From Iodobacter arcticus (GTDB taxonomy: Bacteria > Pseudomonadota > Gammaproteobacteria > Burkholderiales > Chitinibacteraceae), in the NCBI RefSeq assembly GCF_042664895.1, contig NZ_JBHTBQ010000008.1, positions 34,572 through 98,571 on the forward strand: 64,000 nt of DNA, written 5' to 3'. Below, piece after piece: positions 25,849 to 35,141 of the stretch. Every line of letters starts with the position of its first letter. The first letter of the stretch is position 1. A model generated the notes under the pieces. That model saw nothing but the letters and a program-made list of their open reading frames with translations. It did no database searches and was not told the DNA's origin. The position numbers and the translations under genes were made by a program.

Positions 25849-27121
25849 TAGCTGCCTCTTCGCCGCCTTATTGGCTGGCCCGGCTTGGGGAGTAGAAACC
25901 AAGCTGCTCGCTTCAAAACCGGTGATCTGGCGTGATTTTCTAGGCGTGAATGCGCATTTTTTATGGTTTAGCCCGCAACAAGCTGCTCAACAAATGGATA
26001 GCCTGCGCGATCTGGGATTGGAGTGGACTCGCGTTGATTTGCATTGGGACAGGCACGAAGCCAAAGAAAATGAGTATTTATTTAAGCCGATTGATAATGT
26101 AGTGGATGCTTTAAAAGAAAAGCAGCTGAAATCGGTGTTTTATTTAGTAGGCTCAGCTCCCTTTGCCAGCAGTGCGCCTGCTTCGGCGAGTAATAAAGAT
26201 CAATACCCCCCAAAAGATAATGAAGTGTTTGCGAAGCGTATGGGGATTTTGGCGCATCGCTATCCATCTGTGGATGCCTGGCAAATCTGGAACGAGCCTA
26301 ATTTGCCTAGCTTTTGGCGGCCGGTTGAAAATGCAGCCGATTACGGCAAGCTTTTACAATCTTCGGTGCGGGTGTTAAAGCAAGTTGCGCCTAGCAAGCC
26401 CGTACTGATGGCGGGAATGGCGTATTACAGCCAAATGCCGATCAAAAAGGGACTGATGCTGGAAGAGCTGGGCAAAATGGGCGCGCTGGGCTTAGGCGCG
26501 GTGGTGGCTTATCACCCCTATAGCCAGGAGCCGGAAGGCGATGAGGTGAAAGAGCGCGATTTTATTTTGCGCACTAAGGAAATAAACCAGCGTTTGCGTT
26601 CTATGAAAGTGCCTGGAATTTGGGCGACTGAATGGGGCTGGTCCAGCTATGCAGGCCCCAAGGAAGAGCAAAATATTATCGGCGAGGCGGGGCAGGCAGA
26701 TTATCTTTTGCGCCGTTTGGCCTTGATGAGTGTGTCTGATTTTGATCGGGTGTTTTTATTTGCTTTATCTGATCTGGATAGCCGGGCCGGGGTTCGGGAT
26801 CGCAGCTATGGGCTTTTAAATTTGCAAGGTAAGCCCAAGCCTGCTTATACCGCTTTGTCGCGCTTTTTAAAAATCACCGGGCCTAAGCTTTTGCCGGGTG
26901 AGGCGCCTGCCTATAAAGGATCGGTGGAGGGCCTCTATAGCATTGCTTGGAAAAAGCCCGACGGCACGCATATCTGGATGTTCTGGGCCAATCAGCCCGG
27001 TAAGCTGGAGCTTGCTACGGCGGGGGAGTTCACGCTTTATCAGCCTTTAAGCGGGGCTAAAACGGTGCTGAAATCAACTCTTGCTGTAACACGTCAATTG
27101 CAAATATTGGAATGGCGCTGA
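25835..27121 (+). CDS. exported glycoside hydrolase, GH39/PslG-like
   Basis: Secreted or periplasmic TIM-barrel glycosidase. 428 residues with a signal peptide (residues 1-19, LIDSCLFAALLAGPAWG). The acid/base glutamate is Glu154 in IWNEPNLPSFW; the nucleophile is likely Glu266 in WATEWGWSS. In Pseudomonas the related PslG is encoded in the Psl locus and cleaves that polymer; by analogy this enzyme may trim or release the polymer made here. The start at 25835 follows AAGGA; a nine-residue longer frame was rejected. The stop TGA overlaps the next start (TGATG). Confidence 0.82.
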   Translation: MRLIDSCLFAALLAGPAWGVETKLLASKPVIWRDFLGVNAHFLWFSPQQAAQQMDSLRDLGLEWTRVDLHWDRHEAKENEYLFKPIDNVVDALKEKQLKSVFYLVGSAPFASSAPASASNKDQYPPKDNEVFAKRMGILAHRYPSVDAWQIWNEPNLPSFWRPVENAADYGKLLQSSVRVLKQVAPSKPVLMAGMAYYSQMPIKKGLMLEELGKMGALGLGAVVAYHPYSQEPEGDEVKERDFILRTKEINQRLRSMKVPGIWATEWGWSSYAGPKEEQNIIGEAGQADYLLRRLALMSVSDFDRVFLFALSDLDSRAGVRDRSYGLLNLQGKPKPAYTALSRFLKITGPKLLPGEAPAYKGSVEGLYSIAWKKPDGTHIWMFWANQPGKLELATAGEFTLYQPLSGAKTVLKSTLAVTRQLQILEWR

Positions 27122-28389
27122 TGGCCACTCCATCAAATGCATCTCATGCGATCGGTGCTGTTTTGCTTGCTGCTGTGCATACGCCATTAAATATCCTTTG
27201 GACCTTACCTTATTTACCGTGGCCGACCACCAGTGGTGGCAAGCTGCGCCAATATCATTTATTGCGCACGCTGGCTAATCGCGGGCATCGTATTACCTTG
27301 CTTGTGCAAAGCAAAGAGCGGCTTTTGCCTGAAGTAAAAGCGCATTTAGAAGGCATTGTTGAGCGGCTGATTGTTTTGCCTCGCCGGCCTTTAAAACACC
27401 CGCTTACGCTAGCCGCTGCTGCATTTGCTCCCTACCCCTTATTGGCCAGTGTGAATGGCTTTGCGCCTAAGCTGGAGCGTGTGTTTGCCGCACTTTTAGA
27501 AAGTGATTGGGATGTGGTGCAAATTGAGCATAGCTATGGTTTACAACCTTTTTTGCGGCAGTTGCAGGCTAAAAGCCAGCCATTTTTACTGACCGAGCAC
27601 AATGTGGAATCCTCGCTTGGGGCGGCTACTTATCAGCAAATGCCATTCTGGATGCAGCCCTATGTGTGTTTCGATCAATGGCGCTACCGTCGTTGGGAAA
27701 AACAAGCTTTGGCTGCGGCAAAGTGTGTGGCGGCGGTGACGCCTGAGGATGCGCTGCGTATGGCGCAAATTGCTCAGCGCAAAGTCGATGTGGTGATTAA
27801 TGGTGTCGATACCGCCGCCTTTGCCCATGTGCTGCCTGATTTAAACAGCCAGCGTGTTTTGTTTATTGGTAACTTTGAATACCCACCGAACCGGGATGCT
27901 GTGGCATGGAGCCTTGATGAAATTATGCCCAAAGTATGGGCAGAGCGGCCTGGTGCGCGGTTTGTGATTTGTGGCTACGCCATGCCTGAAGCATGGCGCG
28001 TGCGCTGGCCAGATCCAAGAATCGAATGGTGTGGTTTTGTGCCTGATTTAACGCTGGAGCAGCAAAAATCAGCGCTCTTTTTAGCGGCCTTGCGCGAAGG
28101 TGGCGGCTCTAAGCTGAAGGTGCTGGAGGCTTTAGCCGCAGGCCTGCCCTTGGTGAGTACCTTGCAAGGTGTGTCAGGGCTGGCTTTGCAGGCGGGGCAG
28201 GAATATAAGGTAGGGCAAACGGCGTATGAGCTGGCTCAGGCGGTGATTGATCTCTTGGATAAAGGCGAGGCCGCACGTGAAATGGCCGAAGCGGGCCGCC
28301 GCTACGCCTGCCAGAATAATGATTGGCAGATCAGCGCCAGCCAACTTGAAACTCTTTACCAGAAAATAAATCATGCGGATCGGAATTGA
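27121..28389 (+). CDS. family 4 glycosyltransferase
   Basis: GT-B sugar transferase, 422 residues. ILWTLPYLPWPTTSGGKLRQ gives the N-terminal acceptor loop; VLFIGNFEYPPNRDAV and ALREGGGSKLKVLEALAAG are the C-terminal donor-binding signature of sugar transferases acting with PEP-CTERM or EPS loci. Starts possible at ATG 27112 or 27121; the latter overlaps the preceding TGA and was chosen. The last 17 bases overlap the next gene. Confidence 0.8.
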   Translation: MATPSNASHAIGAVLLAAVHTPLNILWTLPYLPWPTTSGGKLRQYHLLRTLANRGHRITLLVQSKERLLPEVKAHLEGIVERLIVLPRRPLKHPLTLAAAAFAPYPLLASVNGFAPKLERVFAALLESDWDVVQIEHSYGLQPFLRQLQAKSQPFLLTEHNVESSLGAATYQQMPFWMQPYVCFDQWRYRRWEKQALAAAKCVAAVTPEDALRMAQIAQRKVDVVINGVDTAAFAHVLPDLNSQRVLFIGNFEYPPNRDAVAWSLDEIMPKVWAERPGARFVICGYAMPEAWRVRWPDPRIEWCGFVPDLTLEQQKSALFLAALREGGGSKLKVLEALAAGLPLVSTLQGVSGLALQAGQEYKVGQTAYELAQAVIDLLDKGEAAREMAEAGRRYACQNNDWQISASQLETLYQKINHADRN

Positions 28390-29479
28390 TTATCGCCCGG
28401 TAACGGCAGCGCCTTATTCGGGGATTGCTCGGCAAGTATTGGCGCTGGAGCAGGCGCTGCAAGCCGTGGGCGAAGTGCAACGTTTTACCGCAGCGCCTAT
28501 AGATCACCCTCATCGCCACATTGCGCATTGCCCAGTATCGGCCAGCCCAGTGCATGGCCTGCATCGCCCGCGTGAGCGCGTGAAGTTTGAGCTTGGCTTT
28601 TTGCCGCAGGCCATTAAAGCCAGCGAGCTAGATGTGTATATTGCAACGGCCAATACCGGCTTGCCGGTGTGGCAAACGCCGCCCGATACCCGCTATGTTT
28701 TGCTGCTGCACGATGTGTTTCAGCTCACGATGGAGAATCATCACGGCAGCCGTTTAAAAGCCATGGTTTATCGGCAAATTGACCGTGTCGGAATGAGCCG
28801 TTCGGTGGCGCTAGCAGATGCGATCTGGACACCCTCGCGCTTTACCGCCTCAGAAGTAACCAGATTGTTTCCGCAGGCGGCAGCAAAAATTGCGGTGCTG
28901 CCTAATGCCGTGCCTAGCGTATTGCCTACTGAGCCATTGATCCTGCCTGCGGGAATTCCAGCGCAATACTGGCTGGTGGTGGGCACGCGTGAGCCGCGTA
29001 AAAATATTCCTTGGTTTGTGGACGCTTGGCAGGTGGCTCGCCAGCAACAAAGCAAGGTGCCTCCCTTAGTTCTGGTGGGGAATATCAATGATTTGCCTGT
29101 GCCTCAGCGCCATCTGGATGGCTTGATCGTTGTATCAGGGATTAGTGACGCTGAATTAATGGCGCTTTACGCCCGCACGGCTTGCCTTTGGCAGCCATCC
29201 TTGGCTGAAGGTTTTGGTTTGCCGGTGATTGAGGCGCTGGCTCAAGGTGCGCCGGTGGCGGTTGCCCGTGGCTCGGCGCTGGATGAAATTACCCCGTCAG
29301 ATTCTCCGCGGTTTTCTCCCCACGATGGTGAGGCGCTACAACGCTTGATGCTGGATTTAGCGCTGACGCCTCAGGTAGAGGATCTCTTTGCCCGGCAAGC
29401 TTGGGCGGCGCGCTTTGCGATGCCTGCATATAGCGAGCGAGTAGGGCAGTTGCTTGCGGCTTTGCAGGGATTCACTTGA
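28373..29479 (+). CDS. family 4 glycosyltransferase
   Basis: GT-B sugar transferase, 368 residues. RIGIDYRPVTAAPYSGIARQ opens the N-terminal fold. WLVVGTREPRKNIPWFVDAW and WQPSLAEGFGLPVIEALAQG carry the EGFGLP(x)E-type donor motif, which resembles mannosyltransferases of this family, though the sugar cannot be fixed. The stop TGA overlaps the start of the Wzy gene. Confidence 0.82.
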   Translation: MRIGIDYRPVTAAPYSGIARQVLALEQALQAVGEVQRFTAAPIDHPHRHIAHCPVSASPVHGLHRPRERVKFELGFLPQAIKASELDVYIATANTGLPVWQTPPDTRYVLLLHDVFQLTMENHHGSRLKAMVYRQIDRVGMSRSVALADAIWTPSRFTASEVTRLFPQAAAKIAVLPNAVPSVLPTEPLILPAGIPAQYWLVVGTREPRKNIPWFVDAWQVARQQQSKVPPLVLVGNINDLPVPQRHLDGLIVVSGISDAELMALYARTACLWQPSLAEGFGLPVIEALAQGAPVAVARGSALDEITPSDSPRFSPHDGEALQRLMLDLALTPQVEDLFARQAWAARFAMPAYSERVGQLLAALQGFT

Positions 29480-30879
29480 TGAGTCGACTGCTGCTGGCGT
29501 TATTTTGCGCGCTGGTTTTTTCTATTCTTTTTACTTTTACTTCGGCGGCTACCATGGTGCTGGCCTTAGTGGCCATTGTGCTGGCGCTTAATATTGTAAG
29601 GCTGCCTTTTTTTGGGCTGATTCTATTTGGTTTTGTGGCAACGTTTATTCCCTATACCACGGTGAATTTAGGGATACGCGTCACGATTTCCGAGGCGCTC
29701 CTAGGCTTGGTGTGGTTAGGGGTTTTTTGGCAAATGATGCAAGGTCGTTTAGCTTGGCAGTTTGGCAAAACAGAGCAGCGTTTACGCTATTTAATGTTTT
29801 ACAGCGCGCTGCCATTTTTACTCGGCCAGCTCATCATGAGTGGCGCAGAAGGCAACGGCCCGGTGAACTGGGTGCGATGGTTATTAAATTTATCACCTTT
29901 ATTGCTTTTCCCCATTTTGGTAGACAATGGCTTTCGCCGCGATCAGCTGATTATTTCTTTGCTGCTCGGTTCTTTAGTGATGCTATTACTATCGGTGGGG
30001 ATGTTTTTAAAAGATCACGATGCCAATACCTTTATTGTGATTTTAGAAAAACTGAAATACGCTCATCCTGAGGCGGTTAAAGATATTTTTTCGGCTAATT
30101 TTTCGCGCATGGCATCCCCTTGGGTGCATCCAAACTTAACAGGCGGCGTGCTGGTTTTATTTCTGCCGCTGGCCTTCTTTTATGCGCTGGTGCAGCAAGG
30201 CTGGCGCAGGCTGCTGGGGCTTAGCGTGGTGGTGCTGGGGGCTGCGGGGCTGTTGTTTAGCAGCTCACGCGGGGCAATTGTGAGTTTGGTCTTGGTGCTC
30301 TTGTGGCTGACCTCCTTTCGAGTGCCCTATGCAGGGCGGGTAATCGGTGTGGCACTTGCGCTTGGTGTGGGCTTAGTGTTGTTTTACCCACCATTGCAAG
30401 CACGGTTATCGACGACTTTTTCAAGCAGCAATGCCAGTACCGAGATTCGCATGGATGAATACCGCCGTTTTCCTGAGGCCATGGCGCGTTATCCCTTGGG
30501 AATTGGCTTTAAGGTTGATCCGCCACCGCCTAAAACTAATTTACTGGGCATTTCTAATTTATGGCTCAATTTTATTTATAAATTGGGCATCCCCGGCATG
30601 TGGTTGTTTATTGCGGTTACGCTGGCATGGTGGCGCGAGTGCAGGCCACAGGCCAAATTAAGTGAAATGAGCCCGGAACGGGGCATCTGGATCGGCTCGG
30701 GAGCAGGCCTGCTGGCGGCATTGCTTACCGGCCTGTTTGATCATTACTACAGTTTTACCATGGTCTTGATTGCGCTTTTTTGGCTGATGATGGCGATCAA
30801 TCTTCAGTCTGCACGTAGTTTGCGGCAAAGTCGGGACCCGTTGCTGGGTGACTCGCCCTATAGGAAAACAGAAGCATGA
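29479..30879 (+). CDS. O-antigen polymerase/ligase-family protein (Wzy-like)
   Basis: Multi-spanning inner-membrane protein (about 11-12 hydrophobic segments), 466 residues. The Wzy_C-like segment LLFSSSRGAIVSLVLVLLW and the periplasmic loop with EIRMDEYRRFPEAM and YPLGIGFKV match the O-antigen ligase/polymerase family. Within an exopolysaccharide locus it is best read as the polymerase that joins repeat units. The ATG at 29479 overlaps the preceding TGA; a TTG at 29476 is the alternative. Confidence 0.8.
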   Translation: MSRLLLALFCALVFSILFTFTSAATMVLALVAIVLALNIVRLPFFGLILFGFVATFIPYTTVNLGIRVTISEALLGLVWLGVFWQMMQGRLAWQFGKTEQRLRYLMFYSALPFLLGQLIMSGAEGNGPVNWVRWLLNLSPLLLFPILVDNGFRRDQLIISLLLGSLVMLLLSVGMFLKDHDANTFIVILEKLKYAHPEAVKDIFSANFSRMASPWVHPNLTGGVLVLFLPLAFFYALVQQGWRRLLGLSVVVLGAAGLLFSSSRGAIVSLVLVLLWLTSFRVPYAGRVIGVALALGVGLVLFYPPLQARLSTTFSSSNASTEIRMDEYRRFPEAMARYPLGIGFKVDPPPPKTNLLGISNLWLNFIYKLGIPGMWLFIAVTLAWWRECRPQAKLSEMSPERGIWIGSGAGLLAALLTGLFDHYYSFTMVLIALFWLMMAINLQSARSLRQSRDPLLGDSPYRKTEA

Positions 30880-31697
30880 GACATCGTATTTATCACTCCA
30901 CCGCGCTGCGGGCTCGCTTGGATGTTTACGCGCAACAACTGGGCGTCACATTGACTGAGCTTGCGGATAGCTATGACTGGATGCTCGCCAATGAAGTGGC
31001 TTTTGAAGAAGGCGACGAGGCAAACCCGCGGGTGTCGATTTGCTCGGTAAATATTGAAACGCGGATCGAGCCTCCTTTGGCTCGGCGTTTTTATGCTCTG
31101 CTGCGTGATGAAATTCCCACCACGTTGGTCCCCCTCTACGGCATTAACTGGCCTACCTTTAAAGACCGCTGGCTGCGGGCTTGGGAGCAGTGTTACAACA
31201 TTTTGATTAATAAAATCCCCAGCCACCATTTGCGTCTGGCTTGGCTGCGTCTGGGGGGGGCTAAAATTGGTAAAGGCTCGGCGGTATGGCGCACTACAGA
31301 GATCATAGGCATAGAAAACCTGGTGATTGGCGACGATAGCTGCATTGCATGGCACTGCCAGATTGATGCACGTGCAGGGCTGATTATCGGAGACCATGTG
31401 GCGGTGGCCTCGCATGCCAAAATTATTGCCGGTGGCCACGATTTAACCACGCCCGAATTCTGGTCAGTGGCTGCGACGATTTATATTGAAGATTATGCAT
31501 GGATTGCCACAGGCGCTTTCATTGCCCATGGTGCGCGCATTGGCCGTGGTGCTGTGGTAACGGCCAATACACTGGTTAGCAAAGAAATTGCCCCGTATAA
31601 AATTGTGGGTGGCTCGGGCGCCAAAGTGATGGGCGAGCGCCCGCATGATTTGGCTTATAAAGTGGGCGGCAAAGGCCTGTTCACATTGTTTTACTAA
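30876..31697 (+). CDS. left-handed beta-helix acetyltransferase with N-terminal extension
   Basis: Probably O-acetylates the polysaccharide repeat unit. 273 residues. The C-terminal part (about 115-265) is a hexapeptide-repeat beta-helix of the WcaF/colanic-acid acetyltransferase type: AKIGKGSAVWRTTEI, HAKIIAGGHDLTTPEFW (active-site histidine), AWIATGAFIAHGARIGRGAV and PYKIVGGSGAKVM. The first about 105 residues are an unrecognised acidic/helical region that most WcaF-like proteins lack. It overlaps the Wzy gene by four bases. Confidence 0.78.
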   Translation: MRHRIYHSTALRARLDVYAQQLGVTLTELADSYDWMLANEVAFEEGDEANPRVSICSVNIETRIEPPLARRFYALLRDEIPTTLVPLYGINWPTFKDRWLRAWEQCYNILINKIPSHHLRLAWLRLGGAKIGKGSAVWRTTEIIGIENLVIGDDSCIAWHCQIDARAGLIIGDHVAVASHAKIIAGGHDLTTPEFWSVAATIYIEDYAWIATGAFIAHGARIGRGAVVTANTLVSKEIAPYKIVGGSGAKVMGERPHDLAYKVGGKGLFTLFY

Positions 31698-31711
31698 GGA
31701 TAAGGCCATGT

Positions 31712-33121
31712 GTGCTGAGTAGTACGCTTTTACTGACCTTAGCCACGCTGGCGGGCTTGTTTGCGGGCTTTGCCCGTGAATGGCTGCTGGTGGCGGATTG
31801 GGGCGCGGGGGCGCGAACAGATGCTTATCTGGTCGCGCTTTTTTTGCCAGAGGCATTACGTACCATGCTGGCAGGTGGTTTATTGTCTGCTGCTGCTTTG
31901 CCGCTGTGGCAGGCACAGCCCGCCCAAACACAGCCTTACTGGCTGGCTGGGCAAGTCAGGCATTTTTTATTGCTGGGGCTGGCTCTGGCTCTGGGCATCA
32001 TGCTGGGTGCGCCCTATCTAGTGAAAATGATCGGGCTGGGTTTATCGGTCGCAGATGGCTTGCAAGCTACTCAGGCTTTACGTTATTTGGCATGGGTGAT
32101 TCCGGGCTTGTTTTTGCAGGCAATACTGACGATTCCTATGCAGGCAAATAGCCGTTTTGTGCTGCCGGGGCTAGGTTCCTTATTGTTTAATTTGCCAGTC
32201 GTGATTTATCTGGGCTTAGCCAAAAAAGATGCCGACCCGATTACGCTGGCCCAGTGTTTTATTCTGGGCAGTATCTTGATGGTTCTACTCCTACTACCCT
32301 CTGTTTTACGCATGGGCTGGCGGCCTTGGCATCGTGCCCCACACGGCGACAATATCGCAGTATGGCGGCAACTCTGGCCGCTATTGAGCAGCAGTGCCGC
32401 CAGCCAGGGCCTCACTCTGCTTGAGCGGCTGGTGGCGTCTTTCTTGGGGGAGGGCTCCATTACCCTGCTCAATCTAGCGCGCAAACTGGTCAATATTCCG
32501 CTGATTGCCCTGATGAGCTTAAATCAAGTCTTGCTGGGAAAAATGAGCGGTGAAGGGGCTATTGCCAGGCGTAAAATGCTCGATACAGGTCTGTTGCTCT
32601 GCACACTATTAACGCTGCCTGCTGCCGTGGGCTTAATTGCGGCAGCGCCTGCTCTGGTTGACTTGCTCTTGCCTAAAGGCTTGGCACAGGGGCCGTTACC
32701 CGCCTTATTGGCTTTGTTTGCTGTGTCGATTATTTTTGGCGCATGGAATGCATTGCTTGCCCGCTATTACTATGCCGCAGCGGATACGCGTACACCTTTA
32801 ATTTGCGAGTTAAGCGGCAGCGGCGTACAAGCGCTGCTTTTACTGAGCTTGCCTTATTTATTTGGGATATGGGGAATTGCTGCTGCGGTGATGGGGGGCG
32901 TGTTAAGCACAGGCCTGCTACTTTGCCACTTACTTGATAAAGCACTATTGCATAAGTTGCTGCAATGGGGCTGTTGTGCCTTGATTTTATGCGCTGCAGC
33001 GGGGCTGATTTTTTTGTGGACGGATCAGGGGCAGATTGCCCAGCTTTGTGCGGCTTCTTTGGCTGCGCTGCTTTTATTTTCCATTGGTGCTTATGGCTTT
33101 AAAAAGAATTTAATACGCTGA
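31712..33121 (+). CDS. MurJ/MviN-family lipid-linked oligosaccharide flippase
   Basis: Inner-membrane flippase of the MOP superfamily, 469 residues with about 12-14 hydrophobic segments. FAREWLLVADWGAGARTDAY and LPEALRTMLAGGLLSAAALP match the MurJ N-terminal signature. In this position it most likely serves as the Wzx of the locus, moving the undecaprenyl-linked repeat unit, rather than lipid II. It starts with GTG at 31712; an ATG four bases upstream in another frame (31708) stops after four codons. AAGGA precedes it. Confidence 0.82.
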   Translation: MLSSTLLLTLATLAGLFAGFAREWLLVADWGAGARTDAYLVALFLPEALRTMLAGGLLSAAALPLWQAQPAQTQPYWLAGQVRHFLLLGLALALGIMLGAPYLVKMIGLGLSVADGLQATQALRYLAWVIPGLFLQAILTIPMQANSRFVLPGLGSLLFNLPVVIYLGLAKKDADPITLAQCFILGSILMVLLLLPSVLRMGWRPWHRAPHGDNIAVWRQLWPLLSSSAASQGLTLLERLVASFLGEGSITLLNLARKLVNIPLIALMSLNQVLLGKMSGEGAIARRKMLDTGLLLCTLLTLPAAVGLIAAAPALVDLLLPKGLAQGPLPALLALFAVSIIFGAWNALLARYYYAAADTRTPLICELSGSGVQALLLLSLPYLFGIWGIAAAVMGGVLSTGLLLCHLLDKALLHKLLQWGCCALILCAAAGLIFLWTDQGQIAQLCAASLAALLLFSIGAYGFKKNLIR

Positions 33122-33160
33122 TCAGTTTGGTTTTACTTAAACTGATCCATTTGTTTTTTA
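33120..33160. terminator. Terminator between convergent flippase and binding-protein genes
   Basis: gatcagttt (33120-33128) pairs exactly with aaactgatc (33139-33147), followed on the plus strand by a T-rich stretch. It overlaps the end of the minus-strand gene. Confidence 0.55.
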
Positions 33161-33897
33161 TATTCCACCGATTCCCGTGCTGATTCGATGCTGTCCCATA
33201 TCTTTTTGACTAAAGCCGTTTCTTGGGCAAAGAATGGTTTGGAAAAAATAAGATAATAGGGTTTTTCAATCAGTGGTAATTCTATTTTTTCTATTTTGCT
33301 GTGTAATTCTGCATCTTTGTCGAGTACGTTATCGCCTTGTAAAGTAGGCAGGGCAACTGCGGATACCCGGCCTAGAAACAATTTTTTTAAATTGATTTCG
33401 GTACTGCCATTGCTGTCATCTACTTTGAGATTAAGGCTTTTTAATTGGTCGACCACAGAAAACCCTGTTTGTGCGCCAACGATGGCATCTTGAGGTTTAA
33501 ATACTTTGCCATCCCATTCTACTTTGCTGCCTTTAAGACGGTACAAGCTATAGCTATCGATGAGCATTCTTTTGCTGGTGTCGACTTTATCTGCGGCCAT
33601 GGGGTAGGCCGCAAACTCTGCTCTATCTGTTTTAAAGCTGGCATTGACGGCACCATCGTAATGGCCGGTCTTTAATTCTTGTAAGCAACGCTTCCAAGGA
33701 ATGGCATCGATCAGTATTTTTTGATTGATTTTTTTCTCGACCATCTCCAGCAGAATAATGCTGAGCCCCTTACGGTTTTTGAGTATCCACGGGTAGGAGT
33801 CCTCACTTTCTGTGCAGAATTTGAGCTCTGTAGCCGCTGCCTGTGTGCTGAGAAAGACGATAAGGCTGAGGGATAAGATGGGGGTGGAAAAGGGCAT
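33133..33897 (-). CDS. periplasmic binding protein of SBP_bac_3 type
   Basis: Secreted solute-binding protein, 254 residues, with a signal peptide (about residues 1-22, ending TQAAA). TELKFCTESEDSYPWILKNR begins the mature domain, and WKRCLQELKTGHYDGAVNAS is typical of the family. It is distinct from the tandem pair at 17-18.7 kb, and again no permease or ATPase is next to it. Two cysteines (CTESE, KRCLQ) could form a disulfide. The start at 33897 gives a normal signal peptide; the frame to 33960 adds an unlikely polar head. Confidence 0.75.
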   Translation of the reverse strand: MPFSTPILSLSLIVFLSTQAAATELKFCTESEDSYPWILKNRKGLSIILLEMVEKKINQKILIDAIPWKRCLQELKTGHYDGAVNASFKTDRAEFAAYPMAADKVDTSKRMLIDSYSLYRLKGSKVEWDGKVFKPQDAIVGAQTGFSVVDQLKSLNLKVDDSNGSTEINLKKLFLGRVSAVALPTLQGDNVLDKDAELHSKIEKIELPLIEKPYYLIFSKPFFAQETALVKKIWDSIESARESVEYKKQMDQFK

Positions 33898-34070
33898 CGT
33901 CGGCGTCTTCTGTTTAAGTGCATCGCTCTTGGGTATAGCGCTGAATGCACTGCTCAGCAATCCCCGCTTTATTTTATTCGGGCTCGATGGTGATTACAGT
34001 TTGCTGAAAGATGACAAATCAAGACCTTATGCGCAAGGCCTTGATTTAATAGGGAAGAGCTGCTGAGGAC

Positions 34071-34808
34071 TTAGGCTAAAACACGGCTAAATAGATCCAG
34101 CGCTAGCTGATAGCCACGCATGGCTAATTGCGCATCGTAGCGCAGGCCTTCATCACGCATAAAGGCGTGCTGGCCGTTGACTTCGTGCCAGCTGAAATTA
34201 AGCTCCGCTTCGCTTAATTTCTGGTAAACCAGTGCGCGGCCTGCGGCTGGGATATGCGGGTCTTGCTTGCCCCAGAACATCAGTAGCTCACCAGAAATAT
34301 CGGCTAGTCTATCCATGCTGTGCTGGCCGGGCAGATTTGGGATCGCGTTGGAATGCAAATCGGTAGGGTAAAAGCAGGCAGTGGCTTTGACCTGGCTTTG
34401 CAAGGCCGCACGGAAAGCTAAATGGCCGCCAATGCAAAAGCCCATCGCACCTAACTGCCCATTACACCAGGGCTGATCGCCTAGCCAAGCAATCATGGCT
34501 TGATTGTCGGTGTCGTAACCCTCGACTGATTTACTCGCCTTATCGCTATTGCCCTTATCACTACCCGCCTGATCGTAGGCGAGTACCGTGCCGATAGGGT
34601 TTAACTCATGGAATATCTCAGGCACCACCACCGCATAGCCATGCCCCGCCATCAATCGCGCCGAGCGCTCTATCGGGCCGGTCTGCTGAAAGATCTCTGA
34701 ATACAGCAAAATCGTCGGATAAGCCCGATCGCCTTCAGGCCGATGCACATAGCAGCGCATGATGCCTGTCGGAGTGGCTAGATCAACGATGTGTGTTTGA
34801 ATGATCAT
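34071..34808 (-). CDS. dienelactone hydrolase family protein
   Basis: Cytoplasmic alpha/beta hydrolase, 245 residues. The nucleophile motif is GFCIGGHLAF (Cys), the acid is in WGKQDPHIP and the histidine in NGQHAFMRDEG, so the Cys-Asp-His triad of carboxymethylenebutenolidase-like enzymes is complete. No aromatic-degradation genes are nearby, so the substrate is open. Start at 34808 after AGGA. Confidence 0.85.
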   Translation of the reverse strand: MIIQTHIVDLATPTGIMRCYVHRPEGDRAYPTILLYSEIFQQTGPIERSARLMAGHGYAVVVPEIFHELNPIGTVLAYDQAGSDKGNSDKASKSVEGYDTDNQAMIAWLGDQPWCNGQLGAMGFCIGGHLAFRAALQSQVKATACFYPTDLHSNAIPNLPGQHSMDRLADISGELLMFWGKQDPHIPAAGRALVYQKLSEAELNFSWHEVNGQHAFMRDEGLRYDAQLAMRGYQLALDLFSRVLA

Positions 34809-34837
34809 GGTTTTTCCTAGGTGTAATTATAAAAACC

Positions 34838-35126
34838 AAAAAGGTCTGTAGGCACAGAGGGCGGTGAGAACACGGAGCACACAGAGAAACCCAATAAATA
34901 CATGGGCACAGACTACAAACATCGAATCATCGTAGGGCGGGTGCAAGCCGCGTACTTTTCAGTATTGCTCGCGGGTTGCACCCGCCCTACAAAAGATTTA
35001 ATGCATATCAGTGGTTTTAGTGAGCTGCGCATGGGTATTGAGTTTGCGAGGCCTAGCATCTGCATTACTTAGGTGTTTTTCTCTGAGTGCTTTGTGTTCT
35101 TCACGTTCTCTGTGTCTACAGAACTA
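34838..35126. repeat. Repeat A copy 3 with a repeat B nested inside
   Basis: A arms: gtctgtaggcacagag (34844-34859) and ctctgtgtctacagaac (35108-35124). About 70 bp inside the left arm sits a complete B unit, 34931-34990, with arms cgtagggcgggtgc / gcacccgccctac and the loop tacttttcagtattgctcgc. The rest of the 333-bp spacer between the dienelactone hydrolase and ETF-QO genes has no gene. Confidence 0.88.
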
Positions 35127-35141
35127 TGTTTTTATCGCGTA

